Positions 40,477-49,354 of a stretch of 64,000 nucleotides of DNA are shown here, piece by piece. Within the stretch, counting starts at the first letter, position 1. Each line of letters opens with the position of its first letter. This DNA comes from Gemmatimonadota bacterium (GTDB lineage Bacteria; Gemmatimonadota; Gemmatimonadetes; Longimicrobiales; Gaopeijiaceae): contig JAWKQO010000001.1 in assembly GCA_041390105.1 (NCBI GenBank), forward strand, positions 186,001-250,000. Direction: 5' to 3'. The notes under the pieces are model-generated. The model had not been told where the DNA came from. It worked only from the letters and a program-made list of their open reading frames with translations, and searched no databases. The position numbers were made by a program, and so were the translations under genes.

Positions 40477-41609
40477 ACAACGAGCACAGCATGGACAACC
40501 GAGACGGGGGCTACCCGATGACGATAGAGGTGAAGCGCGCCGCTGCGCTTTCTGCCGGCCTGTTGGCGGCGCTGCTGGTGGGGTGCGGTGGGCAGGCGCA
40601 AGCGGGCGCCAACGACGGCGCGAACGAGACGCCAGGATTCCAGCGCATCATCAACGTCCAGGTCGCAGCTCTGGCGGCTTCGGCGTTCGACGAGGAGATC
40701 CGTCTGACGGGCACCGTGGAGGCGAACCGCGACGTCCAGATCTCCGCAGAAGAGGGCGGAGTGATCCGCCAACTCCTGGTGGAGAAGGGGCGTCGGGTGT
40801 CGGCTGCTCAGCCGATCGCCAAGATCGATGACGCGGTGCTGGCGGCCCAGGTGGAGCAGGCGAGGGCCCAGGCCCGCCTGGCCCAGGAGACCTGGGAGCG
40901 ACGCCAGCGCCTCTACGAGCAGGACAAGGTCGGGTCCGAGTTGGCCTACCTGGAGTCTAAGTACATGGCCGAGCAGTCCGCGGCCAGCCTGCGCGCGCTC
41001 GAAGAGCGCCTGGCCCGCACCATGATCCGGGCGCCGATCGCCGGGATCCTGGACGATCGTATGGTAGAGATCGGCAGTATGGTCTCACCGGGCATTCCGG
41101 TGGCGCGGATCCTCCAGCTCGATCCCGTCAAGGTGCGCGCCGGCGTTCCCGAACGCTACGCACTGAACGTGAAGCGAGGAGACTCGGTGGCCGTCAGCTT
41201 CGATGCCTTGGGAGGGCGCTCCTTCTCCGGGACCATCAGCTACGTGGGCGCGGCGGTGGACCCCGGCAACCGGACGTTCCCCGTGGAGTTCACGGTCCCG
41301 AACCGGGACGAGGCCATCAAGCCGGAGATGGTGGCGAGCGTCGCGATCCGCAGCGCCCGCGTCGAGGATGCGATCGTGGTGCCGCAGCAGGCCCTGATTC
41401 GGGTTGAAGACGGGTACGTGGTCTTCGTCGCCGTGGACGAAGGCGGCGAGACTCTCGCGCGCCGCCGAGAGGTCCAGATCGGAGCCTCGCAACAGAACCG
41501 GGTCGTCGTGGAATCCGGCCTTCAGGCCGGCGACCGCCTGATCGTGGTCGGCCAGCAGCAGGTGGCCGAGGGCGATCGCATCCGGATCGTCAACGGTCCG
41601 CAAACGTGA
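40473..41609 (+). CDS. RND efflux periplasmic adaptor lipoprotein
   Basis: This gene encodes 378 residues from an ATG that overlaps the TolC stop; a second ATG (codon 16, 40518) would give a more standard lipoprotein signal, KRAAALSAGLLAALLVGC, whose lipobox Cys is at codon 38. The adaptor order is visible: 'EIRLTGTVEANRDVQISAEE' (lipoyl half), a helical hairpin ('AQARLAQETWERRQRLYEQD'), the second lipoyl half ('ARTMIRAPIAGILDDRMVEI') and the barrel and membrane-proximal domains. Unlike the adaptor of the first operon it is lipid-anchored. It links the AcrB-like permease that follows with TolC. Confidence 0.92.
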   Translation: MNNEHSMDNRDGGYPMTIEVKRAAALSAGLLAALLVGCGGQAQAGANDGANETPGFQRIINVQVAALAASAFDEEIRLTGTVEANRDVQISAEEGGVIRQLLVEKGRRVSAAQPIAKIDDAVLAAQVEQARAQARLAQETWERRQRLYEQDKVGSELAYLESKYMAEQSAASLRALEERLARTMIRAPIAGILDDRMVEIGSMVSPGIPVARILQLDPVKVRAGVPERYALNVKRGDSVAVSFDALGGRSFSGTISYVGAAVDPGNRTFPVEFTVPNRDEAIKPEMVASVAIRSARVEDAIVVPQQALIRVEDGYVVFVAVDEGGETLARRREVQIGASQQNRVVVESGLQAGDRLIVVGQQQVAEGDRIRIVNGPQT

Positions 41610-41670
41610 TCAGCAGCCCCCGCACAACCTTGGAACGCATGCCGCACTGCGCGGCCAACGATAGAGGTCC

Positions 41671-44600
41671 ATGAGTCAGAACGGGAAGGGGAGCCAGCAG
41701 CGGCAGCCGGACACCCACAAGGAATTCGGGTTGACCAGCTACGCCGTGGAACACCGGACGAGCGTCTTCATGCTCTTCCTGATCGTGGCCATCGCGGGAA
41801 TCATGTCCTACCGCTCGATCCCGAAGGAGTCATTTCCGGAGATCGAGATCCCCATGATCGCCATCAACACCATCTACCCTGGTGTCTCGCCGGCGGACAT
41901 GGAGACGCTGGTGACGCGGCCGCTGGAAGAGGAGTTGAACACGATCTCCGACATCGAGGATCTCACTTCGACGTCGGTGGAGGGCTATTCCAGCATCATC
42001 GCCGAGTTCCAGACGGATGTGAACCTGGACGATGCCCTGGCCAAGGTGCGCGAGAAGGTCGATCTGGCCAAAGCGGACCTGCCGGCGGACGCTGAAGAGC
42101 CGTCCATCATCGAGTTCAACTTCTCGGAAGTGCCGGTGATGCAGGTGAACCTCTCCGGCGAGTACGGGCTCGTCCGCCTCAAGGAGATTGCTGAGGACCT
42201 GCAAGACGAGCTGGAGCAGCTTCCGCTGGTGCTGCGCGCCGATGTGCGTGGCGGCCTGGAGCGGGAGGTAAAGGTCGAGGTCGACCTGACCAAGCTCCAG
42301 TACTACAACCTGACCTTCAACGACGTGGTCGATGCGATCCGCTGGGAGAACGTCAATATCCCGGGAGGCGCGATCGATGTCGGTGATCGCAAGTATCTGG
42401 TGCGCGTCGACGGTGAATTCGACGATCCCGCCCAGATCGCGGACCTGGTCGTCACTACCGTGGGCGGGCGACCGATCTATGTCCGTGACGTGGCCACCGT
42501 GGACTTCGGCTTTGCCGAGCGGGAATCGTTCGCTCGTCTCGACGGCAATCCGGTGGTCACGCTCGATGTGATCAAGCGGTCCGGAGTCAATATCATCGAG
42601 ACCTCGGAGAGCGTCCGTGAGGTCATCGCGGAGATGGAGCCCGGGCTTCCGCCGACCACGGTGATCAAGATCACCTCCGACATGTCGCAAGACATCCACG
42701 AAATGGTGAGCAGCCTGGAGAACAACATCATCTCCGGCCTCATTCTCATCGTGGGCGTGCTGCTCTTCTTCCTGGGACTCAGGACCTCGCTCTTCGTGGC
42801 CGTGTCGATCCCGACCTCGATGCTGCTGTCTTTCCTGATTCTGAAGCTGGTCGGCGTGACCATGAACATGGTGGTCCTGTTCTCGCTCATCCTGGCCCTG
42901 GGGATGCTCGTCGACAACGCCATCGTGGTGGTGGAGAACATCTACCGGTACGTGACCGAAGGGTGGGACAAGAAGGAAGCGGCCAAGAAGGCGACGGGGG
43001 AGGTGGCTGTCCCGGTCATCGCATCCACGGCGACCACGCTGGCGGCGTTCGGGCCCATGATGTTCTGGCCCGGCATGACGGGCGAGTTCATGAAGTTTCT
43101 CCCGTTGACGCTCATCGTAACGCTGAGTAGCTCGCTGTTCGTGGCCCTGGTGATCGTGCCGACGCTGTGCGCCGTCTATCTGCGCCTGGACGACGAGCCG
43201 CGCGCGCCCATGACACGCGAAGCGCGTTTCACTATCGTGGCGGCTCTGGTGCTGAGCGGCCTCGTCATCGCAGCCATGAATCCGCTGACGGCCGTGCTGC
43301 TGGCTGCGACCGGTGTCGGGCTCTATCTCGTGCACACCCGTCTGCTGGACAGCGTGGGGCAGTGGTTCCAGTTCACGGCCCTGCCGCGCATCGCCGATCG
43401 CTACGAATCGGCGCTGCGCTGGTCCCTGGATCACCGGCTGCGCATGCTGTTCTCGGCCGCCGGGGTACTGGTCCTGTCGTTCGTAGTCTTCGGGATGTTC
43501 AACAGCGGTGTGGAGTTCTTCCCGGAAGACATCCCGCCTGCGCAGATCACGGTGAACATGGAAGCGCCCGTGGGCACGCTGGCGGAGTCGACGGACGAGA
43601 TCGCGCAGCGCATCGAGCGACAGCTGCCGGGTGTGGCGGGCTTGATGGACGACGTGGAGTCCATCGTCACGACCACGGGGAGCGGGGGTGGCGGTGGGAA
43701 TCCGATGGGTGGAGGGCCGGGTGGGCCCAATGCATCCCGTGTGACCATGAGCTTCGTGGACTTCGAGGAGCGCAAGCACGACGGATTCGAGCTGTTGGCG
43801 ACGATGCAGTCCGAGCTCGGACGGGATGTGGCGGGCGCGGAGATCTCCGTGGAGGCGCCACAGGATGGCGCCCCGCAATCGGGCCCTCCGGTCAACGTCG
43901 AGTTGATCGGGGAGGAGCCCGCGCGCCTGAAGGAGCTGTCGGACGAGGTGCTGCGCATCCTCCGCAATGCGCCGGTCTACCCGAAGCTGGTGGCCCTGGA
44001 AAGCGATCTGGACGAGGCCCGCCCCGAGCTGTCCTTGGCCGTGGACCGGGAGAAGGCCGGGCTCTACGGGCTCACCACGTTCGACGTCGCCAACGCGGTA
44101 CGGGGCGCGGTGCAGGGGATCGAGGCCGCCAAGTACCGGACCGGCAACGATGAATACGACATCGTGGTGCGGCTGGCGCCCGAGTACCGTGACCAGCTGA
44201 ACTCGCTCGACGACCTGACGATCATGGCGGACGGCAAGCAGGTGCCGATCACGTCTGTGGCCGATTGGACCGTGGGCGAGGGGTACGGGTCCATCCGACG
44301 CAAGGACATGGACCGCATGGCCACCATTTCGGCCGATGTGGCTTCGGGCCTGAACTCGAACGCCGTGCTCGCGCAGGTTCGCACGACCCTCGCCGACTTC
44401 GAACAGACGCTCCCGCCAGGCTACTCGATGCGGTACACGGGGCAGAACCAGGATCAAGAGGAGGCGGCGGACTTCCTGGGTGCGGCGTTCCTCATCGCCC
44501 TGGCCCTCATCGCCTTCATTCTGATCTCGCAGTTCAACTCCGTGGTCAAGCCGGTGATCATCCTGACGTCGGTCATCATGTCGACGGCGGGTGTGCTGTT

Positions 44601-45165
44601 CGGGTTGGTGTTCTTCCAGATGCCCTTCGGGATCATCATGACCGGCGTTGGCGTGATCTCCCTGGCGGGAATCGTGGTCAACAACGCCATCGTGTTGATC
44701 GACTATGTGGACATCCTGCGGGAGCGGGATGGGATGGACCGACGGGAAGCGCTGGTTCAAGGGGGCAAGACGCGCCTGCGGCCGGTGCTGCTGACGGCGA
44801 TTACCACGGCGCTGGGCCTGGTGCCGCTTGCCGTCGGCCTGAACTTCGACTTCATCGGCCTCTACACGGCCCTGCGCCCCGAGCTCTACTGGGGCGGTGA
44901 GCAGGCGGCGTGGTGGGGCCCCATGGCCATCGCCGTCATCGCGGGCATCCTGTTCGCGACGTTCCTGACGCTGGTGCTGGTGCCCGTGATGTATTCGCTG
45001 GTGGACGACTTCTCCAGGTTCTTCCGCCGCCACTACGTGGCGACCCCGGAGGCTGCGCCGGAAGGGGAGGGACCGACCAGCCGCTCCAGCCCGGAGCGGG
45101 CGCCGGAGCGGGAGCCCGAGCCGGTGGGAGCGTTCCGAACGGGCCTGAGGCCCGGGACCGCCTGA
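41671..45165 (+). CDS. RND efflux permease (AcrB/HAE1-type)
   Basis: This gene encodes 1164 residues, longer than the typical ~1040 mainly because of a Gly-rich loop in the second periplasmic half ('GSGGGGGNPMGGGPGGPNAS') and additional TM-flanking sequence near residues 500-560. The TM4 relay motif is V414-D415-N416 ('LALGMLVDNAIVVVEN'). The family opening 'TSYAVEHRTSVFMLFLIVAI' and a later 'SLAGIVVNNAIVLIDY' are seen. It is the last gene of the TetR-controlled operon. The C-terminal tail of about 35 residues is Pro/Glu/Arg-rich. The substrate cannot be predicted. Confidence 0.93.
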   Translation: MSQNGKGSQQRQPDTHKEFGLTSYAVEHRTSVFMLFLIVAIAGIMSYRSIPKESFPEIEIPMIAINTIYPGVSPADMETLVTRPLEEELNTISDIEDLTSTSVEGYSSIIAEFQTDVNLDDALAKVREKVDLAKADLPADAEEPSIIEFNFSEVPVMQVNLSGEYGLVRLKEIAEDLQDELEQLPLVLRADVRGGLEREVKVEVDLTKLQYYNLTFNDVVDAIRWENVNIPGGAIDVGDRKYLVRVDGEFDDPAQIADLVVTTVGGRPIYVRDVATVDFGFAERESFARLDGNPVVTLDVIKRSGVNIIETSESVREVIAEMEPGLPPTTVIKITSDMSQDIHEMVSSLENNIISGLILIVGVLLFFLGLRTSLFVAVSIPTSMLLSFLILKLVGVTMNMVVLFSLILALGMLVDNAIVVVENIYRYVTEGWDKKEAAKKATGEVAVPVIASTATTLAAFGPMMFWPGMTGEFMKFLPLTLIVTLSSSLFVALVIVPTLCAVYLRLDDEPRAPMTREARFTIVAALVLSGLVIAAMNPLTAVLLAATGVGLYLVHTRLLDSVGQWFQFTALPRIADRYESALRWSLDHRLRMLFSAAGVLVLSFVVFGMFNSGVEFFPEDIPPAQITVNMEAPVGTLAESTDEIAQRIERQLPGVAGLMDDVESIVTTTGSGGGGGNPMGGGPGGPNASRVTMSFVDFEERKHDGFELLATMQSELGRDVAGAEISVEAPQDGAPQSGPPVNVELIGEEPARLKELSDEVLRILRNAPVYPKLVALESDLDEARPELSLAVDREKAGLYGLTTFDVANAVRGAVQGIEAAKYRTGNDEYDIVVRLAPEYRDQLNSLDDLTIMADGKQVPITSVADWTVGEGYGSIRRKDMDRMATISADVASGLNSNAVLAQVRTTLADFEQTLPPGYSMRYTGQNQDQEEAADFLGAAFLIALALIAFILISQFNSVVKPVIILTSVIMSTAGVLFGLVFFQMPFGIIMTGVGVISLAGIVVNNAIVLIDYVDILRERDGMDRREALVQGGKTRLRPVLLTAITTALGLVPLAVGLNFDFIGLYTALRPELYWGGEQAAWWGPMAIAVIAGILFATFLTLVLVPVMYSLVDDFSRFFRRHYVATPEAAPEGEGPTSRSSPERAPEREPEPVGAFRTGLRPGTA

Positions 45166-45192
45166 GGGTTGGGTAGAACCCTGTGGAAGTGA

Positions 45193-45225
45193 GCGGGCGG
45201 GTCACCACGGTGGTGGCCCGCCCGC
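45193..45225. terminator. Bidirectional terminator hairpin between convergent genes
   Basis: The arms GCGGGCGGGTCACCAC (45193-45208) and GTGGTGGCCCGCCCGC (45210-45225) pair over 16 positions with one G-T wobble. It separates the RND operon from the convergent beta-barrel gene. There is no T tract. Confidence 0.65.
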
Positions 45226-45251
45226 GGCGCACGGGGGAACGGGTCGGCTCC

Positions 45252-45752
45252 CTAGAAGGCCCAGCCGATGTTCAGCAGGCGAACACTGGGCAGCAAGCCG
45301 CCATCGGCGCGGTCTTCCCCGAAAAGGCGGTTCACGCCTACCCCGAGGCCGATGAGCACGTTGTCGCGCTCGCCCAGGAGCCAGTTGTACCCCACCTCGA
45401 AGCCGAACCCACCGGCCGCGTCGTCGTCCGTGGTGTCATCGACGACGAAGAGGCCGAGCCGGGGGCCGAAGTGAAAGCCACGTAGAGCTTCGCCGGACGG
45501 GTAGTATCGGTACTCGAGGCTCAGGCTCGAGTAGCGGTCATCGCTCACGTCGAGGCGCGACGCGGACAGCGCCAAAGAGCTGGCCTTCGTCACCGAGTGC
45601 TCGAGCTCCAGGTTGTACCACTCGGCCAGCAGCAGAAACGGATTGGCCGAGACCTGTGTGCGGTGGACCTGAGCGTCCACGAGCTGCGGCCCCACCGAAC
45701 AGAGGATGCCGCACACCGCGATCGAGGCCAGCAGCGAACGAAGATGGAGCAT
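45252..45752 (-). CDS. Small outer-membrane beta-barrel protein
   Basis: This gene encodes 166 residues. A signal peptide occupies residues 1-27 (ending 'LVDAQ'). The rest alternates polar and hydrophobic residues in short strands separated by Asp/Asn-rich turns and ends in an aromatic residue ('LLNIGWAF'), the C-terminal signature of outer-membrane barrels. 'YYPSGEALRGFHFGPRLGLF' resembles DUF3575-like barrel proteins. The ATG is preceded by AAGGAG. Its function is unknown. Confidence 0.75.
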   Translation of the reverse strand: MLHLRSLLASIAVCGILCSVGPQLVDAQVHRTQVSANPFLLLAEWYNLELEHSVTKASSLALSASRLDVSDDRYSSLSLEYRYYPSGEALRGFHFGPRLGLFVVDDTTDDDAAGGFGFEVGYNWLLGERDNVLIGLGVGVNRLFGEDRADGGLLPSVRLLNIGWAF

Positions 45753-46000
45753 GTGTTCTCCTTCGGGATCGGATCCCGCTGGGGTGAAAGCCCGGACGTG
45801 CGACCGGGAGGCCTCGGTCCAGGGCGCAGGATGCGGCCGGTCGGAGGACCAACGGCTGTCAGGGGCAGGAGGGAGGCCAGGGAGCGTCCATCACGGAACT
45901 GCTTGCGTCCCGGGTGCTTACCTGCCATTGATGGCCATACGCTCCCCTGCTGCTGTCGTTTCGAGAGGACACCCCTGATGCACCCGCAGCGACGCTCGAC

Positions 46001-47164
46001 ATGAGGATCGGGATCGACATCCGCACCGTGGCGGCGTCCGCAGGACAACAGCGCTACCTGTGGCGCCTGGCCACCTGGCTTGCCGATCGAGGGGAGACGG
46101 TGGAGGTGCTCTCGCTGAAGAGCAGCGCCGAGGGGGTGGTGCCGCACCCGAATCGCACCGTACACGACCTCCGCGGCCTGTCCGGGCGCGCGTTGCGAAC
46201 GCAGGTGCGCGCGCTCGGGCTCGATGTATTCTTCGCGAACCCGGAGCGGGCGCGTGCGTATGCGGGTCTGCCCATGCACGTGCTCCGGCCCGGATACGGC
46301 ACCCGGCAGGGCGTGCAGAACCTGCGTTCGATCCGGAACCCGCTTCTGCGCGCCAGCTATGCGCTGGCACGCCAGACGCCCTGGGAGATCTCCAAGCGCC
46401 GGACGGAGCGCGCTTGGTACCGGCAGCGCTCGCCTGTGCCCCACGTGGTCGCGATCTCCGAGGTCATGGCCCAGGCCATTCAGGCCGACTACGGGATCGC
46501 CGAGCGACAGATCCACCGGATCCACAACGGCGTGGACCTCGCAGAGTTCTCCCCCGAGCGGCGCCGGGCCGATCGAGATCGGGAGCGCGCCCGCTTCGGG
46601 ATCTCCGCCGATGCGTTCTGTGTGCTGTTCGTCGGGCACAACTTCCGCCGAAAAGGACTCCCCGAGCTGATCTCGGCGCTGAGCCGCCTGGGTCCGGATG
46701 CGGAGAACCTCGTGCTGCTGGTCGCCGGCCGGGGGACCGGAGAAGCACAACGCCGGCACCTGCGCTCCTGGGTGGAGCGTGCGGAGCTCGTGGAGCAGGT
46801 GGTGGTGGCGGGCGACGTCGTGCCGGTGACCCGCGCCTATGCCGCGGCGGATGCCCTGGTGTTTCCCAGCTGGCACGACGCCTTCGGGTTCGTGGTGCTG
46901 GAAGCGATGGCCTGCGGACTTCCTGTGGTGACGACCCGCTGGGCCGGAGCGCACGAGGTGGTGCGTCCGGGGGAGGATGGCTTCGTTCTGGAGGCCCCCG
47001 ACGACCTGGAGCACCTCTGCGAGGCGTTGCGCGTGCTTCAGGACCCGCGGGTGTGTGCGCGTATGGGAATCGCTGCCCGGCAACAGGCCGAGCAGTTCGG
47101 GGAGGCCGCCAACTTCGCCGCCGTGCACCGGGTGATCCGGACTGCGGGCCAGTCGCTGGAGTAG
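46001..47164 (+). CDS. Glycosyltransferase family 4 protein
   Basis: This gene encodes 387 residues beginning 'MRIGIDIRTVAASAGQQRYL'. It shows the GT-B fold with the GT4 donor-site region 'GFVVLEAMACGLPVVTTRWA' and 'FVGHNFRRKGLPELISAL'; the segment 'IHRIHNGVDLAEFSPERR' is also typical. The E(X7)E-type catalytic pair appears in the F-G-F-V-V-L-E segment. It transfers a sugar from a nucleotide donor to an acceptor, in envelope polysaccharide or lipid glycosylation. The nearest neighbours are secreted proteins, with no other sugar genes, so its acceptor is open. Confidence 0.9.
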   Translation: MRIGIDIRTVAASAGQQRYLWRLATWLADRGETVEVLSLKSSAEGVVPHPNRTVHDLRGLSGRALRTQVRALGLDVFFANPERARAYAGLPMHVLRPGYGTRQGVQNLRSIRNPLLRASYALARQTPWEISKRRTERAWYRQRSPVPHVVAISEVMAQAIQADYGIAERQIHRIHNGVDLAEFSPERRRADRDRERARFGISADAFCVLFVGHNFRRKGLPELISALSRLGPDAENLVLLVAGRGTGEAQRRHLRSWVERAELVEQVVVAGDVVPVTRAYAAADALVFPSWHDAFGFVVLEAMACGLPVVTTRWAGAHEVVRPGEDGFVLEAPDDLEHLCEALRVLQDPRVCARMGIAARQQAEQFGEAANFAAVHRVIRTAGQSLE

Positions 47165-47257
47165 CGGGAGGCGCTCAGGTCCGCCGAGAGCGAGGGCCGG
47201 CAACCCCAGGACGCACCCGACGCATCCCAAGGGCATACCTGCCTTCGGGAGGCTTCC

Positions 47258-47488
47258 ATGGCCCTGACCAGATTGGATCTGTTGGCGGTGGTGGTGGCAG
47301 CGGGCTGCGGCTCCGCCGGCCACCTCGCGCTGCAGTCGCTACGTGCTCCCTCGCCTCCGACCGTGGTGCGCTTGCCCGAGGTGGTGGTTCCCCTGGTGGT
47401 GACGACGCTGGACCGTCAGGTGATCACGTTCGCCCCCATTCCCTGGCAGGACGGCGCCGGTCACGTGCGTATCCGCTTCATTCCCTGA
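47258..47488 (+). CDS. Small hypothetical protein with signal-like N-terminus
   Basis: This is a 76-residue frame from ATG 47258, with GGGAGG about 6 nt upstream. The N-terminus (MALTRLDLLAVVVAAGCGS) is hydrophobic and contains a Cys after Ala-Gly that could be a lipobox, though with only one positive charge. The rest is Val/Pro-rich with beta-strand propensity ('VVVPLVVTTLDRQVITFAPI'). No family is recognisable. It lies between the glycosyltransferase and a convergent VCBS lipoprotein gene. The good ribosome-binding site is the main evidence that it is translated. Confidence 0.4.
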   Translation: MALTRLDLLAVVVAAGCGSAGHLALQSLRAPSPPTVVRLPEVVVPLVVTTLDRQVITFAPIPWQDGAGHVRIRFIP

Positions 47489-47504
47489 CCGCAGGCCGCC
47501 CGGT

Positions 47505-47523
47505 CGGGGAGCGCGCGTCCCCG
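47505..47523. terminator. Weak hairpin between convergent genes
   Basis: CGGGGA and TCCCCG arms (6 bp) flank a 7-nt loop between the small ORF and the VCBS lipoprotein gene. No T tract is seen, so this is a tentative call. Confidence 0.3.
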
Positions 47524-47524
47524 G

Positions 47525-49354
47525 TCAGCGCCGCCTGTACAGAAAGACGCCGCCGCTCAAGCCGCCCGTGATCAGCTCCTCGCGACCGTCCCCGTCCAGG
47601 TCGCCCAAGGTCGGGGTGCTGAAGGGCGTGAACTGGAGCTTGAAGTCGGGGTCCTCGACGAACCGCTCACCTCCGATATTCTCGAAGAGGCGTACCGCAC
47701 CGTCTTCGGCGCCCAGCAGCAGGTCTACGTCCCCGTCGCCGTCGCGGTCCATCAGGACCGGGAAGCTGCGCCTCCCGACGTCGATCTCCCCGAAGCGGTC
47801 GGACACGAGGGTGAAGCGAGGCTCCGCCGGAGTGCCTTCGTTGCGGTAGTAGTTCAACTCGCCCGACGACTCTCCGACCATGAGGTCCAGGTCCCCGTCG
47901 CCGTCGACATCCCCCAGCGCGGGCGTCGCGTTGCTGCCACGCGTGAGCGTGGCGATGGCGGTGTCCGGCGTCACGTAGTCGGGCTCGGTGCGGGTCCCGT
48001 CGTTGCGATACCATTGCACGCCATCTCTCCACGTCCCCACGACCAGGTCGAGGTCGCCGTCCGCATCGAGGTCGGCAAAGGTGGGAATCAGGTGGTAGTG
48101 GGCACCGAGGTCGAGGGTGTCGGAGACCTGGAACGAGGGACGAGAGGAGGTCCCCACGTTCTCGAATCGATAGAGCTTGGAGCGGTCACTGGCGCTGGCG
48201 TCCAACTTGTTGCCCACGAACAGATCCAGGTCTCCGTCCCCGTCGTCGTCCGCCAGCGCAGTGGTGCTCTCGCTTCCCACGTCGATCTGCGTGAGATACT
48301 GGCGGGTGCGCAGGGTGAGTCCCCGTTCGGTCCGCTCGTAGAAGTATAGATTGGCGGCTGCCGTGCGGCTGGGATTGAAGGCACCCCCCAGCACGCCCAT
48401 CAGCAGGTCGAGGTCTCCATCCGCGTCGAGGTCCACCGGGACGGGGACGTTGTAGCCCGAGGTCGAGACGGTGTCCTGGGCCGGGAGCGGGATGGGCTCC
48501 GAGCGCAGCACGGGGCTCTGGCACGTGCCCGTGTTCTCGATGAACAGGAGGCCAGGCTCGAAGAAGTCTCCCCAGATCAGGTCGAGGTCGCCGTCCTCGT
48601 CCAGGTCCGCGAAGGCCATGCTGTTCGCACCGTGCCGTGATCCGATCTGGGCCACGATGGAAATGTCCTCGAAGCGATCGGCCATCAAGCGAAAGGAGAG
48701 CGGCGCGTCGCTCTCCTGCTCGTAGCGCCGCACGGTTCCGTCCACGCGCCCGAGGAATAGATCCAGGACGCCATCACAGTCGATGTCGGCCAGGCTGGGG
48801 ATGTTCTGTCGATCCGAGAAGATCGGCTCCCCGGCCGGGTCCCGCAGCGAGTCCGCATGCATGCGGAATCGCGGTGCGGTGGCGGTGCCCTCATTCACGT
48901 AGTATCGCAGGTAGCTGTACGGGAGCTCCGTCAGCAGGTCGAGATCGCCGTCGTTGTCGAAGTCTCCGAAACGCGTCCACTCGCCGACGGAGATGTCCTG
49001 GAAGCGGTCGGAGCGCCATGCGAACTGTGGCGTCGTCGCGGACCCGATGTTCTCGAAGAACATCAGCTCGTCCGTCCTCTCCTGCACGAACAGATCGAGG
49101 TCGCCGTCGCCGTCGAGATCGGCAAGCTGGGGGCGCGGCACGTCGAAGCCGCCCAGGAATGGATGGGCAATGAGCTCGCCCAGCCCGTCGCGTACGGGGA
49201 AGGCATCCACCACGCGCACCCAGGCATCCTCCGCCCCGGGGAGGGGTCCGCTCGGGATCGGGCGCACCGCGGCCCCGGGCGCCCCGCCGCCGCAGCCTGA
49301 CAGGAACAGCAGCGCGGCCACGGCGGCGGCGTGCCCGCTGCAACGACCTCGCAT
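47525..49354 (-). CDS. VCBS/FG-GAP-repeat lipoprotein
   Basis: This gene encodes 609 residues with a lipobox L-S-G-C at Cys21. It then carries about ten acidic calcium-binding-type loops of the form DLDGDGDLDL (variants DFDNDGDLDL, DIDCDGVLDL, DLDEDGDLDL, DLDADGDLDL, DVDGDGDLDL, DRDGDGDVDL) spaced through the chain, the pattern of an FG-GAP/VCBS seven-bladed propeller. It is an extracellular or periplasmic repeat protein that probably binds Ca2+; the partner is unknown. The ATG at 49354 overlaps the stop of the upstream YncE-like gene (TGATG), so the two are co-translated. Confidence 0.85.
   Translation of the reverse strand: MRGRCSGHAAAVAALLFLSGCGGGAPGAAVRPIPSGPLPGAEDAWVRVVDAFPVRDGLGELIAHPFLGGFDVPRPQLADLDGDGDLDLFVQERTDELMFFENIGSATTPQFAWRSDRFQDISVGEWTRFGDFDNDGDLDLLTELPYSYLRYYVNEGTATAPRFRMHADSLRDPAGEPIFSDRQNIPSLADIDCDGVLDLFLGRVDGTVRRYEQESDAPLSFRLMADRFEDISIVAQIGSRHGANSMAFADLDEDGDLDLIWGDFFEPGLLFIENTGTCQSPVLRSEPIPLPAQDTVSTSGYNVPVPVDLDADGDLDLLMGVLGGAFNPSRTAAANLYFYERTERGLTLRTRQYLTQIDVGSESTTALADDDGDGDLDLFVGNKLDASASDRSKLYRFENVGTSSRPSFQVSDTLDLGAHYHLIPTFADLDADGDLDLVVGTWRDGVQWYRNDGTRTEPDYVTPDTAIATLTRGSNATPALGDVDGDGDLDLMVGESSGELNYYRNEGTPAEPRFTLVSDRFGEIDVGRRSFPVLMDRDGDGDVDLLLGAEDGAVRLFENIGGERFVEDPDFKLQFTPFSTPTLGDLDGDGREELITGGLSGGVFLYRRR

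Noticed and set aside
41830..45033. A minus-strand open frame of over 1000 codons antisense to the RND permease
   Set aside because: Its translation is His/Gln/Arg/Glu-rich without domains; it is the antisense shadow expected in GC-rich coding DNA, while the plus strand is a complete permease.
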